Positions 29,032-37,246 of a stretch of 64,000 nt of DNA are shown here, piece by piece (within the stretch, counting starts at the first letter, position 1; each line of letters starts with the position of its first letter). The position numbers were made by a program, and so were the translations under genes. The notes below the pieces were generated by a model that searched no databases, had not been told where the DNA came from, and was given only the letters and a program-made list of their open reading frames with translations. Source of the stretch: Acetobacter fallax (GTDB taxonomy: Bacteria > Pseudomonadota > Alphaproteobacteria > Acetobacterales > Acetobacteraceae); contig NZ_WOSX01000001.1 in assembly GCF_011516735.1 (NCBI RefSeq), positions 420,167-484,166 of the forward strand, given 5' to 3'.

Positions 29032-29785
29032 ACCCGGTATACGCAGAAAACGCAGCGCAGCGCCTCTTCATCCGAAAAAAGGGGCGCCGGCTGATGTTCC
29101 GGTTGCTGTCCCGGTCGGCCCCCTGCCCTTCGATATTCTGTTTCAGAACAATCAGGTGGTTGTCATTAACAAGCCTGCGGGCCTTGCTGTGCATCCCGGG
29201 CCGCGTGGCGGGCCGAATGTGGAGGAGTGGTTTCCGCTTCTCAGCCGGCGGAAAGATGGTCCCTGGCTTGCTCACCGGCTGGATGCGGACACAGCCGGCT
29301 GCCTTGCCATCGCGCTGCGCAAACAGGCGCTGATTGCGATGCAGGCCTGTTTTGCATCCGGGACTGTGAGGAAAATCTACTGGGCGATCGTGCATGGAGT
29401 GGCGCCGGAGCACGGCATCATGGAACAAGCCATCGCCCGGGTTTCCGGACCGGCTGGCTGGAAGATGGTTGTCACGCCTGATGGACAACCTGCAAAGACG
29501 ACGTGGCGGCGTCTGGGCACTGACGGAAGCGTGTCATGGCTTGAACTGACGCTGCATACCGGTCGAACGCATCAGGCAAGAGTTCACTGCGCGGAAATGG
29601 GGATGCCGGTCGTCGGAGATCCGGTTTACGGGATAGAAAAGAAAGCGAACCGCCTGCAGCTTCTGAGTCGTGAACTGGATATCCCGCTGGCGGTTCCTGT
29701 CTCCGCTATCGCACCACCTCCCGAGCATATGTGGAAGACACTTACACGCTGCGGCTGGTCGTCACTGCCGGACATATCGTCCTGA
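29024..29785 (+). CDS. RluA family pseudouridine synthase
   Basis: A 253-residue RNA-modifying enzyme. The catalytic aspartate is in HRLDADTAG near residue 89, and [15 protein letters not shown] near 43 and [15 protein letters not shown] near 185 are the other family motifs. There is no S4 domain; the first 35 residues are basic. The ATG at 29024 overlaps the ftsK stop by eight bases; upstream GTG and TTG codons lie inside ftsK. The RNA target (23S or tRNA) cannot be told from sequence. Confidence 0.88.
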   Translation: MIKPGIRRKRSAAPLHPKKGAPADVPVAVPVGPLPFDILFQNNQVVVINKPAGLAVHPGPRGGPNVEEWFPLLSRRKDGPWLAHRLDADTAGCLAIALRKQALIAMQACFASGTVRKIYWAIVHGVAPEHGIMEQAIARVSGPAGWKMVVTPDGQPAKTTWRRLGTDGSVSWLELTLHTGRTHQARVHCAEMGMPVVGDPVYGIEKKANRLQLLSRELDIPLAVPVSAIAPPPEHMWKTLTRCGWSSLPDISS

Positions 29786-29958
29786 TCGGTTACCGGGCCG
29801 ACTGGTATGTTCAAAAGCGGGCCCCCGGAGGGGCACGACGGGCGTGTATTTTTGAGCCCCGAAGCTGGAGCGGCCGTAAGCATCCGGGTCCGTAAAATCT
29901 GCTTCGAAACGCCGGCAGAGGGGCCAAGGCTGGCGGCCTCTGCCCCGAGCCTGTCAAA

Positions 29959-30028
29959 GGTTCGGTTTTCGTTACGTGTTGAAGCCTGAATTTTCAAAGA
30001 GCTGGCGGAAATCCGGGCTAGCCCGAAT
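29959..30028 (+). repeat. Dispersed intergenic repeat, copy C
   Basis: Matches copy B over TTCGTTACGTGTTGAAG and on to TTTTCAAAG, then has the perfect palindrome CGGGCTAGCCCG in the place of the right hairpin. It sits between the convergent pseudouridine synthase and glycosyltransferase genes. Confidence 0.75.
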
Positions 30029-30064
30029 GCCTCATCCACAGCTCAATCTTCATAGCATCCGGTA

Positions 30065-31168
30065 TTATTCCTGCGCGGAAAGGGGCACGATAACGTCGCT
30101 GAACACGGCGTTGTCGTAAATGATCATGGAAGGAAGCGGCCGGAGACGCTCCAGGTCGGCATGGAAAGTTCTGTTCAGAGCACGCTCGAATACACCCGAA
30201 CCTGTTTTGGCGGGGATGGAAAGGCCGGGATGCTGATAGCAGTTACGATAAAGCGAAAGCAGCGCATCGCCCAGGATCGGACTGTTGGGTAATGTTCCGA
30301 AGAAACCGTTGTGAACCACGTTTTCATGACCCAGCAGAAAAACGTGCGAATGGCGCTGTGACACTCTGCTGAAAAACACATCTTCCGAGCGGATGCGATT
30401 TCCTGCGTCCAGCCACCAGCCCCCCAGTTGCTGCATGACATGCATACGGAAAAAATCGGATGCTTCAGAGACATTCTGAGCGGAAAGGAAAAGTGTCCGG
30501 GCATCGACACCATAGGCCGTATAAAGCCAGTTTGCGGCCTCTTCCTTGTTGAATGACCTGAATTCGAGTCCCGTGAAATCGCTATGCCAGGCGAAATCGT
30601 GTTCTGCCCCATCCGGTGCATCCACATCCCGGTACGTATAGAGTTTACGCGGGATCAGTGAGTTAGGTGCCCGGATATCCGCGATACCGCCCTGCATCTG
30701 CTCATGATAAATCCGGTTCACGATCTCCAGATAAAGCCGGTCACACTCTGCTCCGGTATGGAATTCTTCGTAGCAGTTGCCCATGATCCGGGCAGCCTTC
30801 ACGAAATCGCCCTGCGTCCAGGCCGTCTGAATCCCGACGATATAATTATAGAACGGGAGAGAGAGAGAACGCAGGGTTTCCATCTCCTCCGGGGCTGGTG
30901 TCTGACCGGCTTTCAGGCCACACAGGAGGCTGAGTTCCAGCAGCACATGAGCCCCTGGCGTCTGGCCTGGCTGACTGGAATGAAGATCGTATGCGATTCT
31001 GTACACACGGGACGCTTCTGCGACACACCTGTCTTCATTAAGAATATTAGCCAGAGCGAATCCCGTTTCCACAGTATCGCAGCCGTGGTCATGATAATAT
31101 GCGATTGCTCTTTGATTGTTCGCGAGATCAGAAGACGTTAATTTCGGTTCAGTTACCGTATCCTGCAT
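30065..31168 (-). CDS. Glycosyltransferase, sugar-binding-region (DXD) type, with altered DXD
   Basis: A 367-residue cytoplasmic protein. The C-terminal 220 residues match the Gly_transf_sug (DXD) family: LIPRKLYTYRDVD near 180, EFRSFNKEEAANWLYTAYG near 215, SEASDFFRMHVMQQLGGWWLDAGN near 255 (given in part). The metal-binding DxD expected after GGWWLDA reads DAGN, so the second acidic residue is missing. The N-terminal 170 residues are helical, TPR-like in spacing. The ATG at 31168 has GGAG eight bases upstream. It stands alone; no polysaccharide cluster is adjacent. Sugar and acceptor are unknown. Confidence 0.65.
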   Translation of the reverse strand: MQDTVTEPKLTSSDLANNQRAIAYYHDHGCDTVETGFALANILNEDRCVAEASRVYRIAYDLHSSQPGQTPGAHVLLELSLLCGLKAGQTPAPEEMETLRSLSLPFYNYIVGIQTAWTQGDFVKAARIMGNCYEEFHTGAECDRLYLEIVNRIYHEQMQGGIADIRAPNSLIPRKLYTYRDVDAPDGAEHDFAWHSDFTGLEFRSFNKEEAANWLYTAYGVDARTLFLSAQNVSEASDFFRMHVMQQLGGWWLDAGNRIRSEDVFFSRVSQRHSHVFLLGHENVVHNGFFGTLPNSPILGDALLSLYRNCYQHPGLSIPAKTGSGVFERALNRTFHADLERLRPLPSMIIYDNAVFSDVIVPLSAQE

Positions 31169-31676
31169 AATTTTGTCTCCGACCTCATCCAATGCAGTTC
31201 ATTTTTATACGTATCGGGAATTGACGACAACAGGACCTGCCTGCTCCGGCTTTACAGATCGACACTCCTCGATTTCCGGCGCCCCGCATCATGCGGCGCG
31301 GCAGCATATCTGTCCATTTTCCAGCACTGGTTCTGCAGCAGACTCTTGTTTCATACCAGCAGACCCACGTCAGTCAGGATGATGCCGGCATACACGGCAG
31401 ATGTTCTCTGAGAGGTTGTTTGAAGTCTCACTGCTGAGCGGGACGCGAACAGTGTGTGTTTTTGCAGCGAAGCGGGATGAAGGGATCTGCGATTCCCTCC
31501 GGGTTCGCGGGCGGAGCCCGGATTGCCGCCAATACTTTGAAAAATCACAGATAACATGTATCGCGAACAGAGCTTTTTGAAACAGTCTCTTAACAAATCG
31601 AAGCAAAGTCGCCATCGTGCCGCCGTTTCCGAAGGCCCTCAGGTCTTCAGTCCAGGGTGAACAGGAGGAATGTGTC
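31169..31676. other. Divergent intergenic region upstream of the thiamine genes
   Basis: 508 bases between the glycosyltransferase and thiO. I looked for the THI-box of a TPP riboswitch and did not find it. The region holds two inverted arms at 31411-31424 and 31576-31590 and a hairpin TCCGGG/GCCCGGA near 31498-31522. GGAGGA lies about nine bases before thiO. Both promoters must be here, but no clear boxes stand out. Confidence 0.45.
31411..31590. repeat. Possible degenerate MITE or IS remnant
   Basis: Left arm AGAGGTTGTTTGAA at 31411-31424 and right arm, read on the other strand, AGAGACTGTTTCAA at 31577-31590 agree at 11 of 14 bases. The 180-base interval has no coding potential. Arms of this form are seen on IS5-like elements, but no target duplication is evident, so this is weak. 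Confidence 0.25.
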
Positions 31677-32642
31677 ATGACAGCCGGACCGACCATTCTG
31701 GTACGTGGAGCCGGTGTCGCCGGGCTTGTGACAGCCGTTACGCTCGCGGAGCGTGGAGCGCGGGTGACGCTGACAGAGTCAGGCTCACGTGTCGGATCGG
31801 GCGCGTCATGGATGGCGGGCGGAATGCTTGCCCCATGGTGCGAGGCTGAAGATGCGCCGCCGGAAGTTACGGAGCATTCACTCGCCTCGCTTTCATGGTG
31901 GCGCGCTCATGTCCCTGGCGTCGAATCGAACGGTAGTCTGGTTCTGGCGCCGGCTCGCGACACGGCTGAAATTACCCGGTTCGCACGTCGGACGAGTCAT
32001 TTTCAGGAGATCGGCGGTGAGGAAATAATGAGGCTGGAACCCGACCTGGGCAGCCGCTTCTCACGCGCGCTGTTTTTCCCCGGGGAAGGGCATCTCGATC
32101 CCAGAAAGGCACTGCCGGCTCTGGCAGAACGTCTCATCAGTCTCGGTGGCCGTCTCCTGACGGATGAAGCCGACGCACCAGCAGGCGTCAGTTTTGACCG
32201 GACTGTCGACTGCACCGGGTTACGCGCCCGTGAAACACTGAAGACGTTACGTGGCGTGAGAGGCGAAATGATCCTTTTACGCTGCCAGGACGTCACGCTT
32301 CATCGGCCTGTGCGGATGCTGCATCCCCGTATTCCGATCTATATCGTGCCCCGGGCCGACCATCTTTTCATGGTTGGCGCCACAATGGTGGAAAGCGAAA
32401 ATGCCGGTCCCATGACATTGAGGTCCATGAGCGAGCTTCTGAGTGCTGCATGGGTTCTTCACCCCGGATTTGCCGAAGCGGACATTGTGGAGATGGGAAC
32501 AGGGCTCCGGCCATCTTACCCGGATAATGTGCCGCTCGTGACGCAGGAGAAACAGACTGTCTATGTGAACGGCATGTACCGGCATGGTTATCTTCTCTCG
32601 CCCTGGCTCGCAGCACAGGCCGCCGATATGATTTTCGGCTGA
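31677..32642 (+). CDS. thiO: Glycine oxidase ThiO (FAD-dependent)
   Basis: A 321-residue D-amino-acid-oxidase-fold flavoenzyme that oxidises glycine to the imine used for the thiazole ring of thiamine. It has the FAD motif RGAGVAGLVTAVTLAERGA near residue 10, then SGASWMAGGMLAPW and, near the C-terminus, TGLRPSYPDNVPLV and YVNGMYRHGYLLSPW. The ATG at 31677 is preceded by AGGAGGA. It heads a thiO-thiS-thiG-thiE gene set, which settles the function over other DAO-family oxidases. No thiF or thiH is present here. Confidence 0.9.
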   Translation: MTAGPTILVRGAGVAGLVTAVTLAERGARVTLTESGSRVGSGASWMAGGMLAPWCEAEDAPPEVTEHSLASLSWWRAHVPGVESNGSLVLAPARDTAEITRFARRTSHFQEIGGEEIMRLEPDLGSRFSRALFFPGEGHLDPRKALPALAERLISLGGRLLTDEADAPAGVSFDRTVDCTGLRARETLKTLRGVRGEMILLRCQDVTLHRPVRMLHPRIPIYIVPRADHLFMVGATMVESENAGPMTLRSMSELLSAAWVLHPGFAEADIVEMGTGLRPSYPDNVPLVTQEKQTVYVNGMYRHGYLLSPWLAAQAADMIFG

Positions 32643-32684
32643 ACCGTTCGTGAGGGCACGTCTCCGCTTCCGGTAGGCGCTTGC

Positions 32685-32753
32685 ATGAACGGGACGGAAG
32701 AACCAGATCTGACAGATTATGATCATCACCTGGCGGCAAGGAGAGCGGCATGA
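32685..32753 (+). CDS. Possible 22-residue leader-type reading frame coupled to thiS
   Basis: An ATG at 32685 opens 22 codons, rich in acidic residues and ending [10 protein letters not shown], whose TGA overlaps the thiS ATG as ATGA. AGG lies eight bases upstream of its ATG. It may be a translated leader that couples thiO and thiS translation, or chance. No similarity to a known leader peptide is claimed. Confidence 0.25.
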   Translation: MNGTEEPDLTDYDHHLAARRAA

Positions 32754-32947
32754 ATATTCTGGTCAATGACGAGACGCATGTGGTGACAGCAGGAACGCTT
32801 GCCAGTCTTGTCGCCGAACTCGGGTTTTCAGAGGCCCGCATAGCCACTGCGATCGACGGCGAATTTGTTCCGAAAGCAACACGTGGGCAACATGCACTTG
32901 CGGAAGGCATGCGCGTGGAAATCGTCGCTCCCATGCAGGGTGGATAA
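32750..32947 (+). CDS. thiS: Sulfur carrier protein ThiS
   Basis: A 65-residue ubiquitin-fold protein that carries sulfur as a C-terminal thiocarboxylate to the thiazole synthase. It ends in the required Gly-Gly (APMQGG), and the short beta-grasp pattern [12 protein letters not shown] to [10 protein letters not shown] fits. GGAG lies eight bases upstream. It is followed four bases later by thiG. Confidence 0.92.
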   Translation: MNILVNDETHVVTAGTLASLVAELGFSEARIATAIDGEFVPKATRGQHALAEGMRVEIVAPMQGG

Positions 32948-32951
32948 TCTG

Positions 32952-33722
32952 ATGCTTTTCTATGGTACGCGCCTTTCTTCACCGCTGATGCTGGGGACAG
33001 CGCAATACCCCTCTCCTGCGATTCTCTCATCGGCTGTTCGGGAAGCAGACGCCGGGGTGATTACTGTATCATTGCGACGTGAGGCGGCCGGGCAGCGTGC
33101 CGGACAGGCTTTCTGGTCCCTGATCCGCGATCTTGGTGTTCCCGTTCTTCCAAACACAGCCGGTTGTCATACGGTGAAGGAAGCTGTCACGACCGCGCAT
33201 ATGGCGCGGGAAGTGTTTGAGACAGACTGGGTCAAGCTTGAAGTCATCGGAGAGTCAGATACGCTGCAGCCGGATGTTTTCGGCCTTGTCGAAGCGGCCC
33301 GCATTCTCTGCTCGGAAGGATTCCGGGTCTTTCCATATACGACTGAGGATCTGGTCGTTGCGGAACGCCTGCTTGCGGCGGGATGTGAAGTTCTGATGCC
33401 ATGGGGTGCACCGATTGGTTCAGGGAAAGGGTTGAATAACGTGTTCGGTCTCCGGGCACTGCGGGCGCATTTTCCTGACGTTCCGCTGGTGGTCGATGCC
33501 GGAATTGGATTACCTTCCCACGCTGCCCAGGCGCTGGAGCTTGGCTATGATGCGGTGCTGATCAATACGGCTGTCGCAAAAGCCGGCGATCCTGTCGCGA
33601 TGGCCCGTGCTTTCCGTCTTGCCGTTGAAGCCGGACGTCTTGCTTACGGTGCGGACCCGATGGAAGCACGGGATATGGCTTCACCCTCCACCCCTCTCCC
33701 TGGAAGACCGATGCTCGGATGA
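32952..33722 (+). CDS. thiG: Thiazole synthase ThiG
   Basis: A 256-residue TIM-barrel enzyme that makes the thiazole phosphate from DXP, the glycine imine and ThiS thiocarboxylate. The catalytic Schiff-base lysine is in [11 protein letters not shown] near residue 95. [16 protein letters not shown] near 155 and [21 protein letters not shown] near 180 (given in part) bind phosphate. The ATG at 32952 is chosen because [18 protein letters not shown] is the family N-terminus. Its TGA overlaps the thiE start. Confidence 0.93.
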   Translation: MLFYGTRLSSPLMLGTAQYPSPAILSSAVREADAGVITVSLRREAAGQRAGQAFWSLIRDLGVPVLPNTAGCHTVKEAVTTAHMAREVFETDWVKLEVIGESDTLQPDVFGLVEAARILCSEGFRVFPYTTEDLVVAERLLAAGCEVLMPWGAPIGSGKGLNNVFGLRALRAHFPDVPLVVDAGIGLPSHAAQALELGYDAVLINTAVAKAGDPVAMARAFRLAVEAGRLAYGADPMEARDMASPSTPLPGRPMLG

Positions 33723-34357
33723 CCCGTACACCTCTCCCTCAGCGTATTTATCCGATTGTTGATCGTGCTGGCTGGGTTTCGCGTCTTGGCAAGGCCGGGG
33801 CACGGTTCATTCAGTTGCGCATCAAGGATCTGTCCGATGACGCTCTGAAAAATGAAATGCGCGAGGCTCTCGCTGCGGCTTCTGATACCGGCGTGACGCT
33901 CGTCATTAACGATTTCTGGGAGATGGCGATCGATCTGGGTGCGACATATGTCCATCTGGGCCAGGAAGACCTCGATACTGCCGATCTGGAAAAACTTCGC
34001 GCGGCCGGAGTCAGAATAGGGATCAGCACACATAGCTTACCTGAACTCGGCCGGGCTCTGGAGCTTGCTCCGGATTATGTCGCATTAGGACCGATCTGGC
34101 CCACGCGCCTGAAAAAGATGGCGTTTGGCCCGCAGGGCACGGAGAGGCTTACGGAGTGGCGGGAGCGGATCGGGGATATGTCTCTCGTTGCAATCGGCGG
34201 GATCACTCTGGCGCGCGCACCGGAATGCATTCTGGCAGGAGCAGACTGTGTGGCCGCGGTGTCAGACTTCATTTTTTCCGCAGATCCGGAGGGACAAATA
34301 TCCTCCTGGATCAAGGCTGTAACAGTTGCAGCCGAGGCATCGGACCGACAGGATTGA
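33719..34357 (+). CDS. thiE: Thiamine-phosphate synthase ThiE
   Basis: A 212-residue TIM-barrel enzyme that joins HMP-pyrophosphate and thiazole phosphate to give thiamine phosphate. Motifs are [10 protein letters not shown] near residue 29, [24 protein letters not shown] near 61 (in part), [20 protein letters not shown] near 121 and AIGGITL near 158. It overlaps thiG by four bases and closes the thiazole operon. Confidence 0.93.
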   Translation: MTRTPLPQRIYPIVDRAGWVSRLGKAGARFIQLRIKDLSDDALKNEMREALAAASDTGVTLVINDFWEMAIDLGATYVHLGQEDLDTADLEKLRAAGVRIGISTHSLPELGRALELAPDYVALGPIWPTRLKKMAFGPQGTERLTEWRERIGDMSLVAIGGITLARAPECILAGADCVAAVSDFIFSADPEGQISSWIKAVTVAAEASDRQD

Positions 34358-34462
34358 CGATATTTTGTCGGAACTTAAGTCTTCCTCAATAGCCGCAGGC
34401 AATGATGTGCTCATGTGACTGGGCTTGAGAGTGTGCGGCGGCTATTCCGGTTTTTTAACAAT

Positions 34463-34987
34463 ATGAGAAGATGCCTGATGATGGGTTGTGTCGGCTGTGC
34501 ATTATGCGCTGCCGCACCCGATGCAGGTTCGTCTTCATTTAACACCAAGGATATCGCAATTCTTGGGCAGACCCTGCACTTCGTTGATCCGCCTCCGGAC
34601 AGCATTGTCCGGATTGCTGTTGTCTACAATTCTGCGGTGCCGGGATCGAAAGACGAAGCCACTGGAATCATGAAACAGTTTCCGGAGGATTTGTCTGTTT
34701 CAGGATTCTCTCTGCACCCTTTTATCGTGAATCTTGACCAGATCGGACAGGCTGCTTTTAACGCGGCCATTTCGACGACAGGAGCAGGCACGCCTCAGTT
34801 ACGGCAAGCTCTGAATGCTCATCACGCCATTTGCATCACAAACCATCTCGATCAGGTATCGGAAGGGTATTGCCAGATTTATATGACGTCTCAGCCCAGC
34901 GTCGATATCCGGCTGAATCAGGCCGCCTCGGATGCCGCCGATGTCCACTTTGCAACTGCGTTCAGGATCATGGTGCGCACGCTGTGA
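34463..34987 (+). CDS. Exported protein of unknown function
   Basis: A 174-residue protein I do not recognise. The N-terminus MRRCLMMGCVGCALCAAA looks like a signal peptide with a likely cut near AAAPDA. The rest has an alpha/beta pattern with hydrophobic strands (VRIAVVYNS, HAICITNHL, YCQIYMTSQP) and resembles small periplasmic proteins of the YfiR/DUF4154 kind only loosely. No strong ribosome site is visible; a GTG at 34415 is an alternative start. It sits between thiE and the convergent amidohydrolase. Confidence 0.5.
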   Translation: MRRCLMMGCVGCALCAAAPDAGSSSFNTKDIAILGQTLHFVDPPPDSIVRIAVVYNSAVPGSKDEATGIMKQFPEDLSVSGFSLHPFIVNLDQIGQAAFNAAISTTGAGTPQLRQALNAHHAICITNHLDQVSEGYCQIYMTSQPSVDIRLNQAASDAADVHFATAFRIMVRTL

Positions 34988-35007
34988 ATGTTATGCTCTG
35001 AGAGCGA

Positions 35008-35994
35008 CTACTGTGCAGCCGCCGGTTGAGCCCGTCTGATCTCCTGCTGTTCCGCCACGCATCGGGCCATATCCGCAATCACACGATTCACTTTGTCCGC
35101 AAAACGTGGATTTAGGCCGTACCCGCCACCTGACCGGGGACACATGTACAGAGTCCTGCTCATTTCCAGCTGAATAACACTGACATGCTCAGCCGGGCGA
35201 CCATAATGACTGGTGATAAACCCGCCTGCGAATGGATGATTGCGTGCGACATGGAAACCGAGGCTCAGCAGAGTTTTACTCAGAGCCTGCACAAAAACAG
35301 GTCTGGCTGAAGACCCGAACCGGTCTCCGATGACGACATCAGCCTTCGTTCCGTCAATGCCCGGAGGCATCGAATGCATATCGAGCACAACGCAGAATCC
35401 ATATTCCGAGCGCATCTCGTCGATGAGTCTTCTGAGTGTCGCGTGATAGGGGTGCCAGAACAGCCGCAATCGTGCTGCTGCCTCTTCCATCGACAGTTTG
35501 CTGGCATAAACCTGTCGCCCGCCTGACACGACGGCAGGTACGCTGCCCAGTCCCGCGCGCCCTCGCTCGGTTGGCATCAGCATCACATCGTCGCCATTCT
35601 CGACCATACGGGGATCAAGATCGAGCGAAGCCCGATTCACGTCGCACACAACGCGGGGAAAGGTTGCGCAGAGAAGAGTGGCTCCATGCTGAGGCGCGCC
35701 GGCGATCAGTGTATCGACATGGAAATCTTCACCACTCCTGAGAATGTCGAGTGGGAGACGCGAGCGGGCCAGAAACTCGGCAGAGTAGTTTCGTCCCGAA
35801 TGAGGGGAGCACACAATCAGAGGAATCGGGGTGTCCAGAGGTCTGACAACGACCACCGGTGCGGGAGAGGAACCACCGGCACCGGCACTCAGATCTGCCT
35901 CTCCGCCTTCAGATTTTCCGGAAGCCTGCACTCTCTGCTCCCTGCTGGCTTCTGGCCGGAAACTCATATGCGTCGGCCCGCTGGAATCGTACAT
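35008..35994 (-). CDS. N-formylglutamate amidohydrolase family protein
   Basis: A 328-residue hydrolase. LIVCSPHSGRNYSAEF near residue 59, SGEDFHVDTLIAGAP near 87, VCDVNRASLDLDPRM near 112 and VVLDMHSMPPG near 203 fit the family, which removes the formyl group from N-formylglutamate in histidine breakdown or acts on related N-acyl substrates. No other hut gene is near, so the pathway is not shown. The first 45 residues are low-complexity and the true start may be the ATG at 35967. Confidence 0.82.
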   Translation of the reverse strand: MYDSSGPTHMSFRPEASREQRVQASGKSEGGEADLSAGAGGSSPAPVVVVRPLDTPIPLIVCSPHSGRNYSAEFLARSRLPLDILRSGEDFHVDTLIAGAPQHGATLLCATFPRVVCDVNRASLDLDPRMVENGDDVMLMPTERGRAGLGSVPAVVSGGRQVYASKLSMEEAAARLRLFWHPYHATLRRLIDEMRSEYGFCVVLDMHSMPPGIDGTKADVVIGDRFGSSARPVFVQALSKTLLSLGFHVARNHPFAGGFITSHYGRPAEHVSVIQLEMSRTLYMCPRSGGGYGLNPRFADKVNRVIADMARCVAEQQEIRRAQPAAAQ

Positions 35995-36032
35995 GTCATG
36001 CTACCAAAATACACGTTTTGCGTCCGGTGGGG

Positions 36033-36061
36033 TTGCGTTCATCATTAAGGGGAGGTAGAAG
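36033..36061 (+). promoter_or_regulatory. Possible tRNA-Val promoter
   Basis: TTGCGT at 36033-36038 and TAGAAG at 36056-36061 with 17 bases between, ending 17 bases before the tRNA. Both boxes are only partial matches. Confidence 0.3.
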
Positions 36062-36078
36062 CCGCCTACCGAACGGAT

Positions 36079-36153
36079 GGGCGCATAGCTCAGCGGTAGA
36101 GCACTACCTTGACATGGTAGGGGTCACAGGTTCAATCCCTGTTGCGCCCACCA
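36079..36153 (+). tRNA. tRNA-Val (anticodon GAC)
   Basis: A 75-base tRNA with encoded CCA. The acceptor stem GGGCGCA pairs with TGCGCCC, the D loop has AGCGGTAGAGC, the anticodon stem-loop CTACC-TTGACAT-GGTAG gives GAC, and GGTTCAATCC forms the T loop. It reads GUC and GUU valine codons. Confidence 0.97.
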
Positions 36154-36178
36154 TCTGTTCGGTAAAACTCCTGTTTTT

Positions 36179-36334
36179 TTATGATTTAGCCGATTCTTTG
36201 GGTATTTTTGCCCATCGTGCTGCGTCCTGTGCTTTCCGTATTCTGATAAACAGGGCAACAAGTACGCCGTTTATCCCGGTCACAACGACAGCGGTCGCCG
36301 CGCAGTAAGCAAGAATAACGGACATCACATCCAT
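36179..36334 (-). CDS. Predicted 51-residue single-pass membrane protein
   Basis: A small reading frame from ATG at 36334 to TAA at 36179. Residues about 5-30 form one strongly hydrophobic helix (VILAYCAATAVVV, then GVLVALFI), followed by a basic amphipathic tail (RIRKAQDAARWAKI), so the C-terminus should face the cytoplasm. Upstream AAAGAA is a weak ribosome site. It lies between tRNA-Val and lolA with no other gene claiming the space. I do not recognise the family; small cytochrome-oxidase-assembly-like or CcoQ-like proteins share the layout, but this is not a claim. Confidence 0.45.
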   Translation of the reverse strand: MDVMSVILAYCAATAVVVTGINGVLVALFIRIRKAQDAARWAKIPKESAKS

Positions 36335-36428
36335 TTCTTTGCGGCAGTATTTATTTCAGACACCATAACATCCTCTCAGTTTCCGACTTTAAAGTCGGGA
36401 GATGTCATACGTGTCTCACAGGGAGGCT

Positions 36429-37061
36429 TCAGTTTCCTTCTGGCAAAACGAATAATTTTGCGGGCGCGTCGCCTCCTGCCACCAGATCAGACAAATTGAC
36501 CTGCGTTTGTTTTCCCTGCGCGTCCACAACGACCCAGCCGCGGAGTGTGAGAAACTTCTCGTCAAATGCCATAACCAGCGTGCCTTCACCTGGCGTGGCT
36601 GTTCTGACCGCCGCGATCTGAATAACGCCATTTTCCCGATGAAAATTCGTCACCGTTACATTGCCTGAAAGCGTGATGTGGGCGCCGAGCAGGAGGCCCA
36701 ATGGCGTGCGTTCAAGCGGAATTTCGGTTGTCTGATCGAGTTGCGCATCGCGAAACACGACCTTGCCATCATTAGCGACGAGGAGAAGCGGGCTGGGCTT
36801 ATCGTATTGAAAACGCATGCGCCCAGGCCTTGAAAGCCATACGTCGCCTGTTGTCCGCTGTCCGTCTGCCGCAATCTGCTCAAAACGGCCGCGCAAAGTC
36901 GTAACGGCATTCATCCTGTCCTGAATGCGTTCGACCCACCCCTGATCGACCGGAGAAAGCTCCGGTGAGGCGGCATGCGCAGGATGAATTCCCTGACCGA
37001 CGCCAAAGAACAGAAATCCGGTAAGGATCAATGACCCGCAAACGGGAAAACGGAATGGCAT
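36429..37061 (-). CDS. lolA: Outer membrane lipoprotein carrier protein LolA
   Basis: A 210-residue periplasmic chaperone that shuttles lipoproteins to the outer membrane. A signal peptide ends near HPAHAA at about residue 31. The beta-barrel half shows TTLRGRFEQIAADGQRTTGDVWLSRPGRMRF (about 53-84, in part given) typical of LolA, then TFEKF-type strands and FVLPEGN at the end. It is probably transcribed alone, upstream of a promoter region at 37062-37246. Confidence 0.85.
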   Translation of the reverse strand: MPFRFPVCGSLILTGFLFFGVGQGIHPAHAASPELSPVDQGWVERIQDRMNAVTTLRGRFEQIAADGQRTTGDVWLSRPGRMRFQYDKPSPLLLVANDGKVVFRDAQLDQTTEIPLERTPLGLLLGAHITLSGNVTVTNFHRENGVIQIAAVRTATPGEGTLVMAFDEKFLTLRGWVVVDAQGKQTQVNLSDLVAGGDAPAKLFVLPEGN

Positions 37062-37246
37062 CCGGACCTCCTTATCAGACGGAACAACGCAATTGCATCA
37101 GATCATGATGTCCGTAGCGCCATATGACAGGTGCGAACAACGTATCAGGATCACAACAGATAATCCGGGGTGATGTTAATGCGCCGAATACGGTTTCAGT
37201 GCGGCTACCCGGGAAAAGGACATGAAGCCCCCTTCCCTGAAACCGA

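Noticed and set aside
31193..31676. TPP riboswitch upstream of thiO
   Set aside because: I looked for the CTGAGA and the long conserved GAACCTGAT segments and found no matching pair; a CTGAGAGG near 31407 lacks the partner.
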